Origin: an uncultured Marvinbryantia sp.
GTDB lineage: Bacteria; Bacillota; Clostridia; Lachnospirales; Lachnospiraceae
Length of the DNA: 30,036 nt
Assembly (NCBI GenBank): GCA_937915375.1
Contig: CALDMO010000048.1
Location: 1-30,036, forward strand
Direction of reading: 5' to 3'
In this document: positions 8,238 through 14,270 of the stretch, piece by piece
Numbering within the stretch: position 1 is the stretch's first letter
Layout: every line of letters begins with the position of its first letter
The notes under the pieces: model-generated
Told to the model about the DNA's origin: nothing
Database searches by the model: none
The model's input: only the letters and a program-made list of their open reading frames with translations
Translations under genes and position numbers: made by a program

Positions 8238-9617
8238 ATGGCAAAGGGGAAAACAACGGTCTTTTTCTGTCAGAACTGTGGTTACGAGTCATCCAAGTGG
8301 CTGGGGCAGTGCCCCGGCTGCAAGGAATGGAATACGTTTACGGAGGAGCCGACAGCGCCGAAAAATGCGGTATCAAAAAGAGTAGGGCAGACAGGGTTGA
8401 AAAATCTGACACCGGTCAATCTGTCAAAGGTACAGGCGGATGAGGGACAGAGGATTTCTACCGGGATCGGAGAACTGGACCGAGTACTGGGAGGCGGTAT
8501 CGTAAAGGGCTCTCTGGTGTTGGTTGGCGGCGATCCGGGAATCGGTAAATCAACGCTTCTTCTGCAGGTCTGTCATAATCTGGTGCAGTCTGATCGGAAA
8601 GTATTATATATTTCCGGCGAGGAATCTGCGCAGCAGATTAAGCTACGTGCACAGCGTATCGGTGAGTTTGAAAAGGATATGCAGCTTTACTGTGAAACAA
8701 ATTTGGAATTGATCCAGACGGTTCTGGAGCAGACACGACCGGAAATTGTTGTGGTTGACTCAATCCAGACGATGTTTAGCGATGAAGTATCTTCTGCTCC
8801 CGGTAGCGTTTCGCAGGTACGCGAGTCTACAAATGTATTTATGCAGATTGCGAAAGGACTGGGGATTTCAGTATTCCTGGTTGGTCATGTGACAAAAGAG
8901 GGTGTTGTGGCCGGACCGCGTGTGTTAGAGCATATGGTAGATACGGTACTCTATTTTGAAGGAGACCGTCATGCGGCCTACCGTATTCTGCGCGGAGTGA
9001 AGAATCGTTTCGGCTCCACAAACGAGATTGGCGTGTTTGAAATGCGCGATATCGGGTTGGTGGAGGTGGAAAACCCGTCGGAATATATGCTCAGCGGACG
9101 TCCGGAAAATGCTTCCGGGTCGATTGTGGCATGTTCCATCGAGGGTACGCGTCCGGTGTTGCTTGAGATTCAGGCGCTTGTTTGTCAGAGCAATTTGCCG
9201 ATGCCGCGCAGGACTACAGCCGGGATTGATTTTAATCGAGTGAATCTGCTTCTGGCAGTACTGGAGAAACGCGCTGGGATGCATCTGTCGGCTTGTGATG
9301 TTTATGTGAATATTGCCGGAGGGATTAAGATGAATGAGCCGGCCATCGACTTAGGCTTGATCCTGGCAGTGGTATCCAGCTTTAAGGATATTCCGATTGA
9401 CGAAAAGATGATCGCTTTTGGTGAGGTTGGCCTTAGCGGGGAGATCCGTGCAATCAGCCAGGTACAGCAGCGGGTACAGGAGGCGAAAAAGCTTGGCTTT
9501 CACACGGTATTAATGCCAGAGGTGTCGCTAAAAGCCATTCGGGAGACGGCTGGCATTCATATTGTCGGTCTGAAAACCGTTCGGGAAGCGGTACAGTATT
9601 TGCTGGAACATCGCTGA
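8238..9617 (+). CDS. radA: DNA repair protein RadA
   Basis: RadA is a RecA-like ATPase and branch-migration motor used in recombination and repair. The 459-residue protein has an N-terminal zinc finger (C11, C14, C25, C28), Walker A GDPGIGKST (98-106), Walker B VVVDSIQT, the RadA-specific KNRFG motif (255-259) and a C-terminal Lon-like domain (about 275-459) without a protease role. Length and motif order are normal. The start at 8238 is only 3 bases after the preceding gene and has no strong ribosome binding site of its own, which suggests coupling to the upstream gene. Confidence 0.96.
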   Translation: MAKGKTTVFFCQNCGYESSKWLGQCPGCKEWNTFTEEPTAPKNAVSKRVGQTGLKNLTPVNLSKVQADEGQRISTGIGELDRVLGGGIVKGSLVLVGGDPGIGKSTLLLQVCHNLVQSDRKVLYISGEESAQQIKLRAQRIGEFEKDMQLYCETNLELIQTVLEQTRPEIVVVDSIQTMFSDEVSSAPGSVSQVRESTNVFMQIAKGLGISVFLVGHVTKEGVVAGPRVLEHMVDTVLYFEGDRHAAYRILRGVKNRFGSTNEIGVFEMRDIGLVEVENPSEYMLSGRPENASGSIVACSIEGTRPVLLEIQALVCQSNLPMPRRTTAGIDFNRVNLLLAVLEKRAGMHLSACDVYVNIAGGIKMNEPAIDLGLILAVVSSFKDIPIDEKMIAFGEVGLSGEIRAISQVQQRVQEAKKLGFHTVLMPEVSLKAIRETAGIHIVGLKTVREAVQYLLEHR

Positions 9618-9659
9618 TGAAAATTTTGTGTATTTTTAGAAGATTTTTGTAAAATATAG

Positions 9660-9688
9660 TTGACATTGTTGCGCTCATATGATATAAA
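9660..9688 (+). promoter_or_regulatory. Promoter of tRNA-Trp
   Basis: -35 TTGACA (9660-9665), 17-base spacer, -10 TATAAA (9683-9688). Transcription would begin near 9695, about 13 bases ahead of the mature tRNA. Confidence 0.7.
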
Positions 9689-9707
9689 AATATGGTGAGC
9701 AACACAC

Positions 9708-9778
9708 AGGGGATTGGTCAAATGGTATGACAGAAGTCTCCAAAACTTTTAGCGGGAGTTCGATTCTCTCATCCCCTG
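9708..9778 (+). tRNA. tRNA-Trp (anticodon CCA)
   Basis: A full cloverleaf can be drawn by hand. The 7-bp acceptor stem is AGGGGAT / ATCCCCT. The D stem is GTCA / TGAC. The anticodon stem GAAGT / ACTTT closes the loop CTCCAAA, with anticodon CCA at 9740-9742. The variable loop has 4 nt. The T stem GGGAG / CTCTC closes a TTCGATT loop. The discriminator base is G, as in bacterial tRNA-Trp. The 3' CCA is not encoded (CTC follows), so it must be added by nucleotidyltransferase. Confidence 0.95.
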
Positions 9779-9785
9779 CTCGTAG

Positions 9786-9836
9786 AAAGTCCTAAAACGT
9801 TGAGTATTCAATGGTTTTGGGACTTTTGTTTTTTGT
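9786..9836 (+). terminator. Terminator after tRNA-Trp
   Basis: AAAGTCCTAAAAC (9786-9798) pairs with GTTTTGGGACTTT (9814-9826), with one T-G wobble and a 15-nt loop, followed by a T-rich run through 9836. It isolates the tRNA from the next locus. Confidence 0.85.
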
Positions 9837-9923
9837 TAAAACTAAAAAACGAAAAAGGTAAGGCAACATAATTCAGGAAAGAAATAAGAACATTAAAAAG
9901 TGTTGTTTTTTGCCGAAAAGTGA

Positions 9924-9952
9924 TTGCGATTAATAAAGAGAAATGATATAAT
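9924..9952 (+). promoter_or_regulatory. Promoter of the type I toxin mRNA
   Basis: -35 TTGCGA (9924-9929), 17-base spacer, perfect -10 TATAAT (9947-9952). The predicted start is near 9959, which leaves about 63 nt of structured leader before the peptide start at 10022. Confidence 0.75.
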
Positions 9953-9987
9953 CCGCTGTGAAAGCAATCGTGTTTACAGGGTGGCTG

Positions 9988-10014
9988 ACCTCTATTCTTA
10001 CATAGAATGGGGGT
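9988..10014 (+). promoter_or_regulatory. Hairpin sequestering the toxin ribosome binding site
   Basis: ACCTCTATTCT (9988-9998) pairs over all 11 positions with AGAATGGGGGT (10004-10014), including two U-G wobbles, across a 5-nt loop TACAT. The 3' arm contains most of the GGGGGTGG ribosome binding site of the toxin peptide. Such 5' stem-loops restrain translation in Fst/TxpA-type toxin mRNAs. Confidence 0.7.
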
Positions 10015-10021
10015 GGTGCTG

Positions 10022-10108
10022 ATGAAACATTTTGATTTTAAAGACCTAATGGCTTTTGGAATGTTCATTTTAGCATTACTGACATTCGTTTTTACGTTCT
10101 GTCGATGA
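10022..10108 (+). CDS. Small hydrophobic type I toxin peptide (Fst/TxpA, holin-like toxin family)
   Basis: A 28-residue peptide. It has a charged start (MKHFDFKD), one hydrophobic helix of about 19 residues (LMAFGMFILALLTFVFTFC) and a terminal Arg. This matches the small 'putative holin-like toxin' peptides of Firmicutes type I toxin-antitoxin loci, which insert in the membrane when their antisense RNA is lost. The ribosome binding site GGGGGTGG (10009-10016) is in a hairpin. GTG at 10016 is an alternative in-frame start, adding two residues. The transcript of about 250 nt ends at the hairpin 10184-10210 and is overlapped at its 3' end by an antisense RNA. Family assignment is by architecture and leader resemblance, not by search. 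Confidence 0.75.
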   Translation: MKHFDFKDLMAFGMFILALLTFVFTFCR

Positions 10109-10123
10109 TGATTTAAAGCATAG

Positions 10124-10157
10124 AAAAACCACCCTAGACTTGGCTGAGACTGGGTGG
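10124..10157 (-). terminator. Terminator of the antisense RNA
   Basis: On the minus strand CCACCC and GGGTGG enclose a 17-nt interior with an additional AG/CT pairing, followed by TTTTT (plus-strand A-run 10124-10128). It ends the antisense transcript just downstream of the toxin stop codon at 10108. Confidence 0.75.
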
Positions 10158-10183
10158 AATTTCTATATCCAACTAATTAAGGT

Positions 10184-10210
10184 CAACCACTCTGTGGGCG
10201 GTTGCTTTTT
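10184..10210 (+). terminator. Terminator of the toxin mRNA
   Basis: CAACC (10184-10188) pairs with GGTTG (10200-10204), with further pairing of CAC and GTG inside, followed by CTTTTT. The predicted antisense RNA begins at the end of this T-run, so the two transcripts overlap tail to head. Confidence 0.75.
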
Positions 10211-10217
10211 CATATAT

Positions 10218-10246
10218 AGTATAGCATTACAGTATAGAAAGTGCAA
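10218..10246 (-). promoter_or_regulatory. Promoter of the antisense RNA
   Basis: Read on the minus strand: -35 TTGCAC (plus 10241-10246), 17-base spacer, -10 TATACT (plus 10218-10223). The closeness to consensus suggests a strong promoter, as expected for an unstable RNA antitoxin that must be made in excess. Confidence 0.75.
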
Positions 10247-10273
10247 GATGGAAAATTTTATGGTTGTTAAGGT

Positions 10274-10308
10274 AAAAGGGCAGGAAGTCTGGTGAACAGA
10301 TATTGCCC
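10274..10308 (-). terminator. Terminator of the 48-residue minus-strand gene
   Basis: On the minus strand GGGCA and TGCCC enclose an inner TCTG / CAGA stem with a TTCAC loop, followed by TTTT. It lies about 65 bases after the stop codon of the small gene and just ahead of the antisense promoter, separating the two leftward transcripts. Confidence 0.55.
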
Positions 10309-10372
10309 TCTATTTGTTTTACGAAGGATATTTTGCTGTATTGTCAATTGTTCTAATAGAACTTTCCACCTG

Positions 10373-10519
10373 TTAGTCATTAGCTGCTTTTAGTTGTTCT
10401 ATGTATGCTTTAAGTTCATCGATTGTTTGAATTTGCAATAAAGAATCAATAATTAATTGACGTTCAAGTTTTGTGGCTAAATCTTTGATTATTTCTCCAT
10501 GCGTTGGCATATTATTCAT
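10373..10519 (-). CDS. Small protein of unknown function (48 residues)
   Basis: The minus strand encodes MNNMPTHGEIIKDLATKLE, a middle part, and an end in ELKAYIEQLKAAND: 48 residues, highly charged, and by pattern almost entirely helical. I do not recognise a family. Support for a real gene is the complete transcription unit: promoter TTTACA-17-TATAAT at 10552-10580, an AT-rich leader with a weak GGTGAAA site, and a terminator at 10274-10308. An upstream in-frame ATG (10538-10540) would add 7 residues but nearly coincides with the predicted transcript start. The position next to a toxin-antitoxin locus suggests accessory DNA. A regulator or antitoxin-like partner is possible but undemonstrated. 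Confidence 0.6.
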   Translation of the reverse strand: MNNMPTHGEIIKDLATKLERQLIIDSLLQIQTIDELKAYIEQLKAAND

Positions 10520-10769
10520 TCTTTTCACCGCTTTTCTCATATCATGTATATATTATACGGCGATTTTGATATGGTGTAAAGTTTTATTAAAATGCTTATC
10601 CAGTGTGTGTATGCAGTGGATATAAAATGGTATGTAAGACATGGCCCGGCAGTAGAAGCTAGTATGATACAGATATAAAGTTAGAGAGGGAGATACAAAT
10701 GAGAAAATGGATAATAGATGTAAGCGTAATTTCATACATAAAAATGAATAGTTTCTCCTTGAAAGGTGG
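10520..10769. other. AT-rich stretch with only a doubtful 24-codon reading frame
   Basis: Between the small minus-strand gene and the ktrB promoter there is the minus promoter at 10552-10580 and otherwise nothing I can support. A plus-strand reading frame at 10699-10773 (MRKWIIDVSVISYIKM then eight more residues) has a strong GAGAGGGAG site before it, but no promoter and no recognisable product. It may be the stump of a decayed gene whose downstream part was lost. Confidence 0.4.
10552..10580 (-). promoter_or_regulatory. Promoter of the 48-residue minus-strand gene
   Basis: Read on the minus strand: -35 TTTACA (plus 10575-10580), 17-base spacer, perfect -10 TATAAT (plus 10552-10557). Predicted transcript start is near 10545, leaving about 26 nt before the ATG at 10519. 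Confidence 0.65.
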
Positions 10770-10798
10770 TTGAAAATTATACACAATCAGTATATAAT
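10770..10798 (+). promoter_or_regulatory. Promoter of ktrB-ktrA
   Basis: -35 TTGAAA (10770-10775), 17-base spacer, perfect -10 TATAAT (10793-10798). The leader is only about 55 nt, with one small hairpin GCCG-GACA-CGGC. This is too short for a c-di-AMP (ydaO-type) riboswitch, which often controls such transporters. Confidence 0.75.
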
Positions 10799-10859
10799 CG
10801 TTAAGATACAAAAATGAAATAACTTTTGCCGGACACGGCAGAGAATATGTAGGTGAAAT

Positions 10860-12209
10860 ATGATATCATTACACAATCCTCGTATTTTTTCAACGTCGCG
10901 GATCATTATGCTTGGTTTTTTGGGAGTGATCCTTACGGGTACGCTGCTTTTAATGCTGCCGTTTGCGACAAAGGCGCCTGGCGGCGCTTCCTTTATTGAC
11001 GCGTTGTTTACAGCAACGTCAGCCACCTGTGTGACAGGGCTGATTGTACAGGATACGGCGACTTACTGGTCGGAATTCGGTCAGGTGGTGATTTTGCTGC
11101 TGATTCAGATCGGCGGGCTTGGCGTGGTGACAGTGGCAGTAGCGATCGCTCTTTTTTCTGGTAAGAAGATTGGTTTAATGCAAAGAACAACGCTGCAGGA
11201 AGCTATCTCCGCACCGAATGTGGGCGGCATTGTAAAACTGACAGGATTTATCCTGCGGTCGGTAGCAGTGATCGAGCTGACTGGGGCTGTACTTCTGGCA
11301 ATTCCGTTTGTGCGTGATTACGGTTTGCTGAAAGGGATTTGGTATGGTATTTTTCACTCCATTTCCGCGTTCTGTAATGCCGGTTTTGACCTGATGGGAT
11401 TTCGGGAAAAATTTTCTTCCCTGACGTATTACAGCGGGGATGTAATTGTGAATTTGGTAATTATGCTGCTGATTATCATCGGAGGCTTAGGCTTTTTGAG
11501 CTGGGAAGATATTCGCACGCACCGCTTTCATATTCGGCGTTATCGTATGCAGACCAAGATTGTTTTTTCTGTGACGGCATTTTTGCTGATTGTACCGTTT
11601 TTTTATTTTTTGTTTGTAGAATTTTCCGGCGCGCAGTGGGACTCTCTGTCAATCGGAGAAAAAATACTTGCGGCTATGTTTCAGACTGTTTCGCCTCGTA
11701 CGGCGGGCTTTAACACTGTAGATTTGAACGCGCTGAAGGAGTCCGGACAGGCAGTGACGGTATTGCTGATGCTGATCGGTGGTTCGCCGGGATCAACGGC
11801 GGGCGGTATGAAAACAACGACGATTGCAGTGCTGCTGCTGACAGCGTTTGCTGTTTTTAATCGCAAGGATGACGCACAGTGCTTCGGACGGCGTATCGCT
11901 AAGGATGTGGTTGTGTCTGCAGCGACCATTTTCATTATGTTTATGTCGCTGGTGTCGCTGGGCGCGATTGTGATCAGTTGTGTGGATGGTGTGCCGATGC
12001 TGGATGCGATGTTTGAAACCGCGTCAGCGATTGCGACGGTAGGATTGACGCTGGGGATTACAACAGAACTCAGTATGGTGTCCAGACTTGTGTTGATTGC
12101 GCTGATGTTTATTGGGCGTGTCGGTGGACTGACACTGGTTTTTGCAACGATTTCTGCAAAGCAAACGCATTTATCCAAGATGCCGCAGGAAAAAATTACA
12201 GTTGGATAG
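10860..12209 (+). CDS. ktrB: Potassium uptake protein KtrB (Trk/Ktr/HKT family)
   Basis: The ion-conducting membrane subunit of a K+ uptake system, 449 residues. Four pore repeats can be read from their selectivity-filter segments: ATCVTGL (55-61), FCNAGFD (171-177), RTAGFNT (280-286) and ATVGLTLG (392-399). The conserved GGSPGSTAGGMKTTT loop (308-322), which acts as the gate region in KtrB, is intact. The start at 10860 follows AGGTG at 10851-10855. ktrA follows 12 bases later. The length and the paired cytosolic RCK protein favour Ktr over the larger TrkH/TrkA system, though names are used loosely. Confidence 0.93.
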   Translation: MISLHNPRIFSTSRIIMLGFLGVILTGTLLLMLPFATKAPGGASFIDALFTATSATCVTGLIVQDTATYWSEFGQVVILLLIQIGGLGVVTVAVAIALFSGKKIGLMQRTTLQEAISAPNVGGIVKLTGFILRSVAVIELTGAVLLAIPFVRDYGLLKGIWYGIFHSISAFCNAGFDLMGFREKFSSLTYYSGDVIVNLVIMLLIIIGGLGFLSWEDIRTHRFHIRRYRMQTKIVFSVTAFLLIVPFFYFLFVEFSGAQWDSLSIGEKILAAMFQTVSPRTAGFNTVDLNALKESGQAVTVLLMLIGGSPGSTAGGMKTTTIAVLLLTAFAVFNRKDDAQCFGRRIAKDVVVSAATIFIMFMSLVSLGAIVISCVDGVPMLDAMFETASAIATVGLTLGITTELSMVSRLVLIALMFIGRVGGLTLVFATISAKQTHLSKMPQEKITVG

Positions 12210-12221
12210 AAGGAGCAGAGA

Positions 12222-12869
12222 ATGAAATCTATTTTGTTAATCGGACTTGGAAGATTTGGAACGAACATTGCGATGAAATTAAATGAACTCGGACATTATA
12301 TCATGGCGATTGACCGTAAGGAAGAACGTATTGACGCTGTTGTACCGTATGTGACGAAGGCGCTGATCGGGGATACAACGAACGAGGAGTTCCTGCGTTC
12401 GCTTGGTATTGGCAATTTTGATCTTTGTTTGGTGACAATCGGAAATGATTTTCAGAGTTCGCTGGAAACGACGTCTCTTCTGAAAGAACTGGGCGCTAAA
12501 ATGGTGGTTTCCAGGGCAGTACGCGATGTACATGCAAAATTTCTGCTGCGAAATGGCGCGGATGAGATTGTTTATCCGGAGAAGCAGCTGGCCATCTGGA
12601 CAGCAATCCGTTACAGCTCTGATCACATTTTCGACTACATCGATCTGGGACAGGATTATGCAATCTTTGAGGTGGAAACACCGTCAGAATGGGTTGGCAG
12701 AAGTATCGGGGAACTGAATATTCGCCAGAATCACAGCATTAATATTATGGCACTGAAAAAAGACGGCGTGTTGAACATGGATGTTAATTCAAGTACTTTT
12801 TTTACAGGAGAAGAAACGGTTCTGGTACTTGGAAGCAATCGCAGTATTCACAAAGTGTTTCATATTTAA
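12222..12869 (+). CDS. ktrA: Potassium channel regulatory subunit KtrA (RCK domain)
   Basis: A cytosolic gating-ring subunit of 215 residues. The N-terminal RCK_N domain (about 1-130) begins with the nucleotide-binding Rossmann motif GLGRFGTNIA and an acidic residue ending the second strand (AIDRKEER). The C-terminal RCK_C domain is about 135-215. Members bind ATP/ADP and, through RCK_C, often c-di-AMP to open or close KtrB. The start at 12222 follows AGGAG (12211-12215). It is directly downstream of ktrB in the same operon. Confidence 0.93.
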   Translation: MKSILLIGLGRFGTNIAMKLNELGHYIMAIDRKEERIDAVVPYVTKALIGDTTNEEFLRSLGIGNFDLCLVTIGNDFQSSLETTSLLKELGAKMVVSRAVRDVHAKFLLRNGADEIVYPEKQLAIWTAIRYSSDHIFDYIDLGQDYAIFEVETPSEWVGRSIGELNIRQNHSINIMALKKDGVLNMDVNSSTFFTGEETVLVLGSNRSIHKVFHI

Positions 12870-12908
12870 TAAATTTTATAAATTTAATAAACGAAAAGGA
12901 GAAGAAAA

Positions 12909-13430
12909 ATGGCAAAGAATCCAGTCGTAACAATTACAATGGAAAACGGAGACGTGATGAAGGCAGAACTTTACCCGGAAATCGCGCCGAATACCGTAAA
13001 CAATTTTATCAGTCTGGTGCAGAAAGGTTTTTATGACGGTCTGATTTTTCATCGCGTTATCAATGGCTTTATGATCCAAGGCGGATGCCCGCAGGGCAGC
13101 GGTATGGGAGGCCCGGGCTACTCGATCAAAGGGGAATTTACTTCCAACCGTTTTAAAAACGATCTGGAGCATACCGAGGGCGTTCTTTCTATGGCACGCG
13201 CGATGCATCCGAATTCCGCAGGCTCTCAGTTCTTCATTATGCATAAGCATTCTCCGCATCTGGACGGACAGTATGCAGCGTTCGGTAAAATCATCGAGGG
13301 CATGGATGTAGTAAATAGAATTGCAGAGGAAGATACGGATTATAGTGATCGTCCGCTGAATGAGCAGAAGATGAAAACGGTAACGGTGGACACCTTTGGT
13401 GAGACATATCCGGAACCGGAAAAATGTTAA
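12909..13430 (+). CDS. Peptidyl-prolyl cis-trans isomerase, cyclophilin type
   Basis: A 173-residue cytosolic cyclophilin without signal peptide that catalyses proline isomerisation during folding. The active-site residues of the family are present: R49 in FHRV, F54 and Q57 in GFMIQGG, then Q107 and F108 in GSQFFI, and the HLDGQYAAFG segment. The start at 12909 follows AAAGGAGAAG (12895-12904). The short gap after ktrA is AT-rich, and a weak promoter there (TTCACA-17-TAAATT) is possible. Its 3' end overlaps the next gene by 7 bases. Confidence 0.93.
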   Translation: MAKNPVVTITMENGDVMKAELYPEIAPNTVNNFISLVQKGFYDGLIFHRVINGFMIQGGCPQGSGMGGPGYSIKGEFTSNRFKNDLEHTEGVLSMARAMHPNSAGSQFFIMHKHSPHLDGQYAAFGKIIEGMDVVNRIAEEDTDYSDRPLNEQKMKTVTVDTFGETYPEPEKC

Positions 13431-14233
13431 AAACAGAGAAAATTGTTCTGCGCGAACTAAAATCACAGGCGGATCTGCAGCAGGCGCTGCAGATTCCGGT
13501 TTCAGCTGCAGATCATCTTTTATATGCGGCAGTTCGCGCGGAGGATGCAAAAGCATTGATCCGGCACGGACTGCCGTGTATTTTTATAGAAAAGGGAGAG
13601 CGGGAACCGATATATGGTGCAGATATGATCGTTCAGGAAACGGACGGGTGGGACTGGAAAAACGACAAGCAGTTTTTGACTCGGATCTGGCAGCGTCACT
13701 ATGGGTTTCCGTGGTCGATTGTCGAGACAGAACGGTTGTTGATCCGCGAATCTGTTCCGGAAGATTTTGCGCAGATTCGCGCGCTTTATGAAGAAGAGGC
13801 GCAAAATCCAGATGTAAAACCATTTCCGGCAGCAGAAGCAGAGGCAGCGTTTCTTGCGTATATTCGAGGGCGGTATCCGCTTTTTGGATATGGATTATGG
13901 ACGGTGGTTGAGAAACAGAGTGATCGGGTGGTAGGGCGCGTAGGTCTTGAGGAGCCGGACGAAGAAGTGTCGAAGCTGTTTGACTTTCCGGAACTGGGCA
14001 TTATAGTCGGGCGGCCTTTTCGCGGCCGCGGCTATGCGAAAGAGGCGCTTCGGGCAGTCCTTTCCTATGCAGAAGAAGAACTGGAGCTGCCGGGCGTTCT
14101 CTACCGCACTTCAAAAAAGAACTTGGCATCGCTTGCGTTGGCGGAAAGCCTTGGATTTACCTCTTTAAACCGATACAACTTGACAAAACCGAAAGACGAG
14201 AGTATATATATGGTATGTTTATTCAGATTCTGA
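13424..14233 (+). CDS. GNAT family acetyltransferase with an extra N-terminal domain
   Basis: A 269-residue protein. The C-terminal part (about 103-269) is a GNAT N-acetyltransferase of the RimJ/RimL kind: ETERLLIRE opens the fold, RGRGYAKEAL is the acetyl-CoA pyrophosphate loop, and KNLASLALAESLGF is the usual late helix. The first 100 residues are not part of a standard GNAT. They include AKALIRHGLPCIFIEKGE and YGADMIVQE, which look faintly like the end of a Rossmann or HAD-type domain. The substrate is unknown. Translation is coupled to the cyclophilin gene by a 7-base overlap. Confidence 0.85.
   Translation: MLKTEKIVLRELKSQADLQQALQIPVSAADHLLYAAVRAEDAKALIRHGLPCIFIEKGEREPIYGADMIVQETDGWDWKNDKQFLTRIWQRHYGFPWSIVETERLLIRESVPEDFAQIRALYEEEAQNPDVKPFPAAEAEAAFLAYIRGRYPLFGYGLWTVVEKQSDRVVGRVGLEEPDEEVSKLFDFPELGIIVGRPFRGRGYAKEALRAVLSYAEEELELPGVLYRTSKKNLASLALAESLGFTSLNRYNLTKPKDESIYMVCLFRF
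14180..14208 (+). promoter_or_regulatory. Promoter of metQ, inside the 3' end of the GNAT gene
   Basis: -35 TTGACA (14180-14185), 17-base spacer, -10 TATATA (14203-14208). Predicted transcript start near 14215, about 55 nt before the metQ start. The leader has no room for an S-box or T-box. Confidence 0.55.
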
Positions 14234-14270
14234 TGAGAAACTGAAAATAGAAAAAAAGGAGACTTACATT

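Larger units (their letters stand above)
10124..10211 (-). ncRNA. Antisense RNA antitoxin of the type I TA locus
   Basis: The predicted RNA is about 88 nt, from a consensus minus-strand promoter (10218-10246) to a minus-strand terminator (10124-10157). It is fully complementary to the 3' untranslated part of the toxin mRNA and does not reach the toxin codons. Its first hairpin is the mirror of the toxin terminator. Its CCACCC element could also pair with GGGTGG copies in the toxin leader (9980-9985 and in the ribosome binding site), as direct repeats do in the par/Fst system. Boundaries are predicted, not measured. Confidence 0.7.

Noticed and set aside
9808..10068. Minus-strand open frame of 86 codons across the toxin promoter and leader
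   Set aside because: It overlaps the tRNA terminator and toxin leader hairpin and has the composition of random AT-rich DNA.
10699..10773. Plus-strand 24-codon frame behind a strong ribosome binding site
   Set aside because: No promoter, terminator or recognisable product; its stop codon lies in the ktrB -35 box. Described as a possible stump, not called as a gene.
10553..10786. Minus-strand open frame of 77 codons before ktrB
   Set aside because: No ribosome binding site or promoter was found, the composition is typical of AT-rich noncoding DNA, and it overlaps two predicted promoters.
10799..10859. c-di-AMP riboswitch upstream of ktrB
   Set aside because: The leader is only about 55 nt, far shorter than the ydaO-type riboswitch.
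9708..10859. tRNA-Trp as attachment site of an integrated element
   Set aside because: No repeat of the tRNA 3' end was found downstream and no integrase is present.
12876..13556. Minus-strand open frame of 226 codons opposite the cyclophilin gene
   Set aside because: It is fully explained by codon use of the real gene on the other strand and contains no family motif.
14209..14270. S-box or T-box control of the methionine importer
   Set aside because: The metQ leader is too short, and the metN leader of about 90 nt shows neither the T-box core nor S-box stems.
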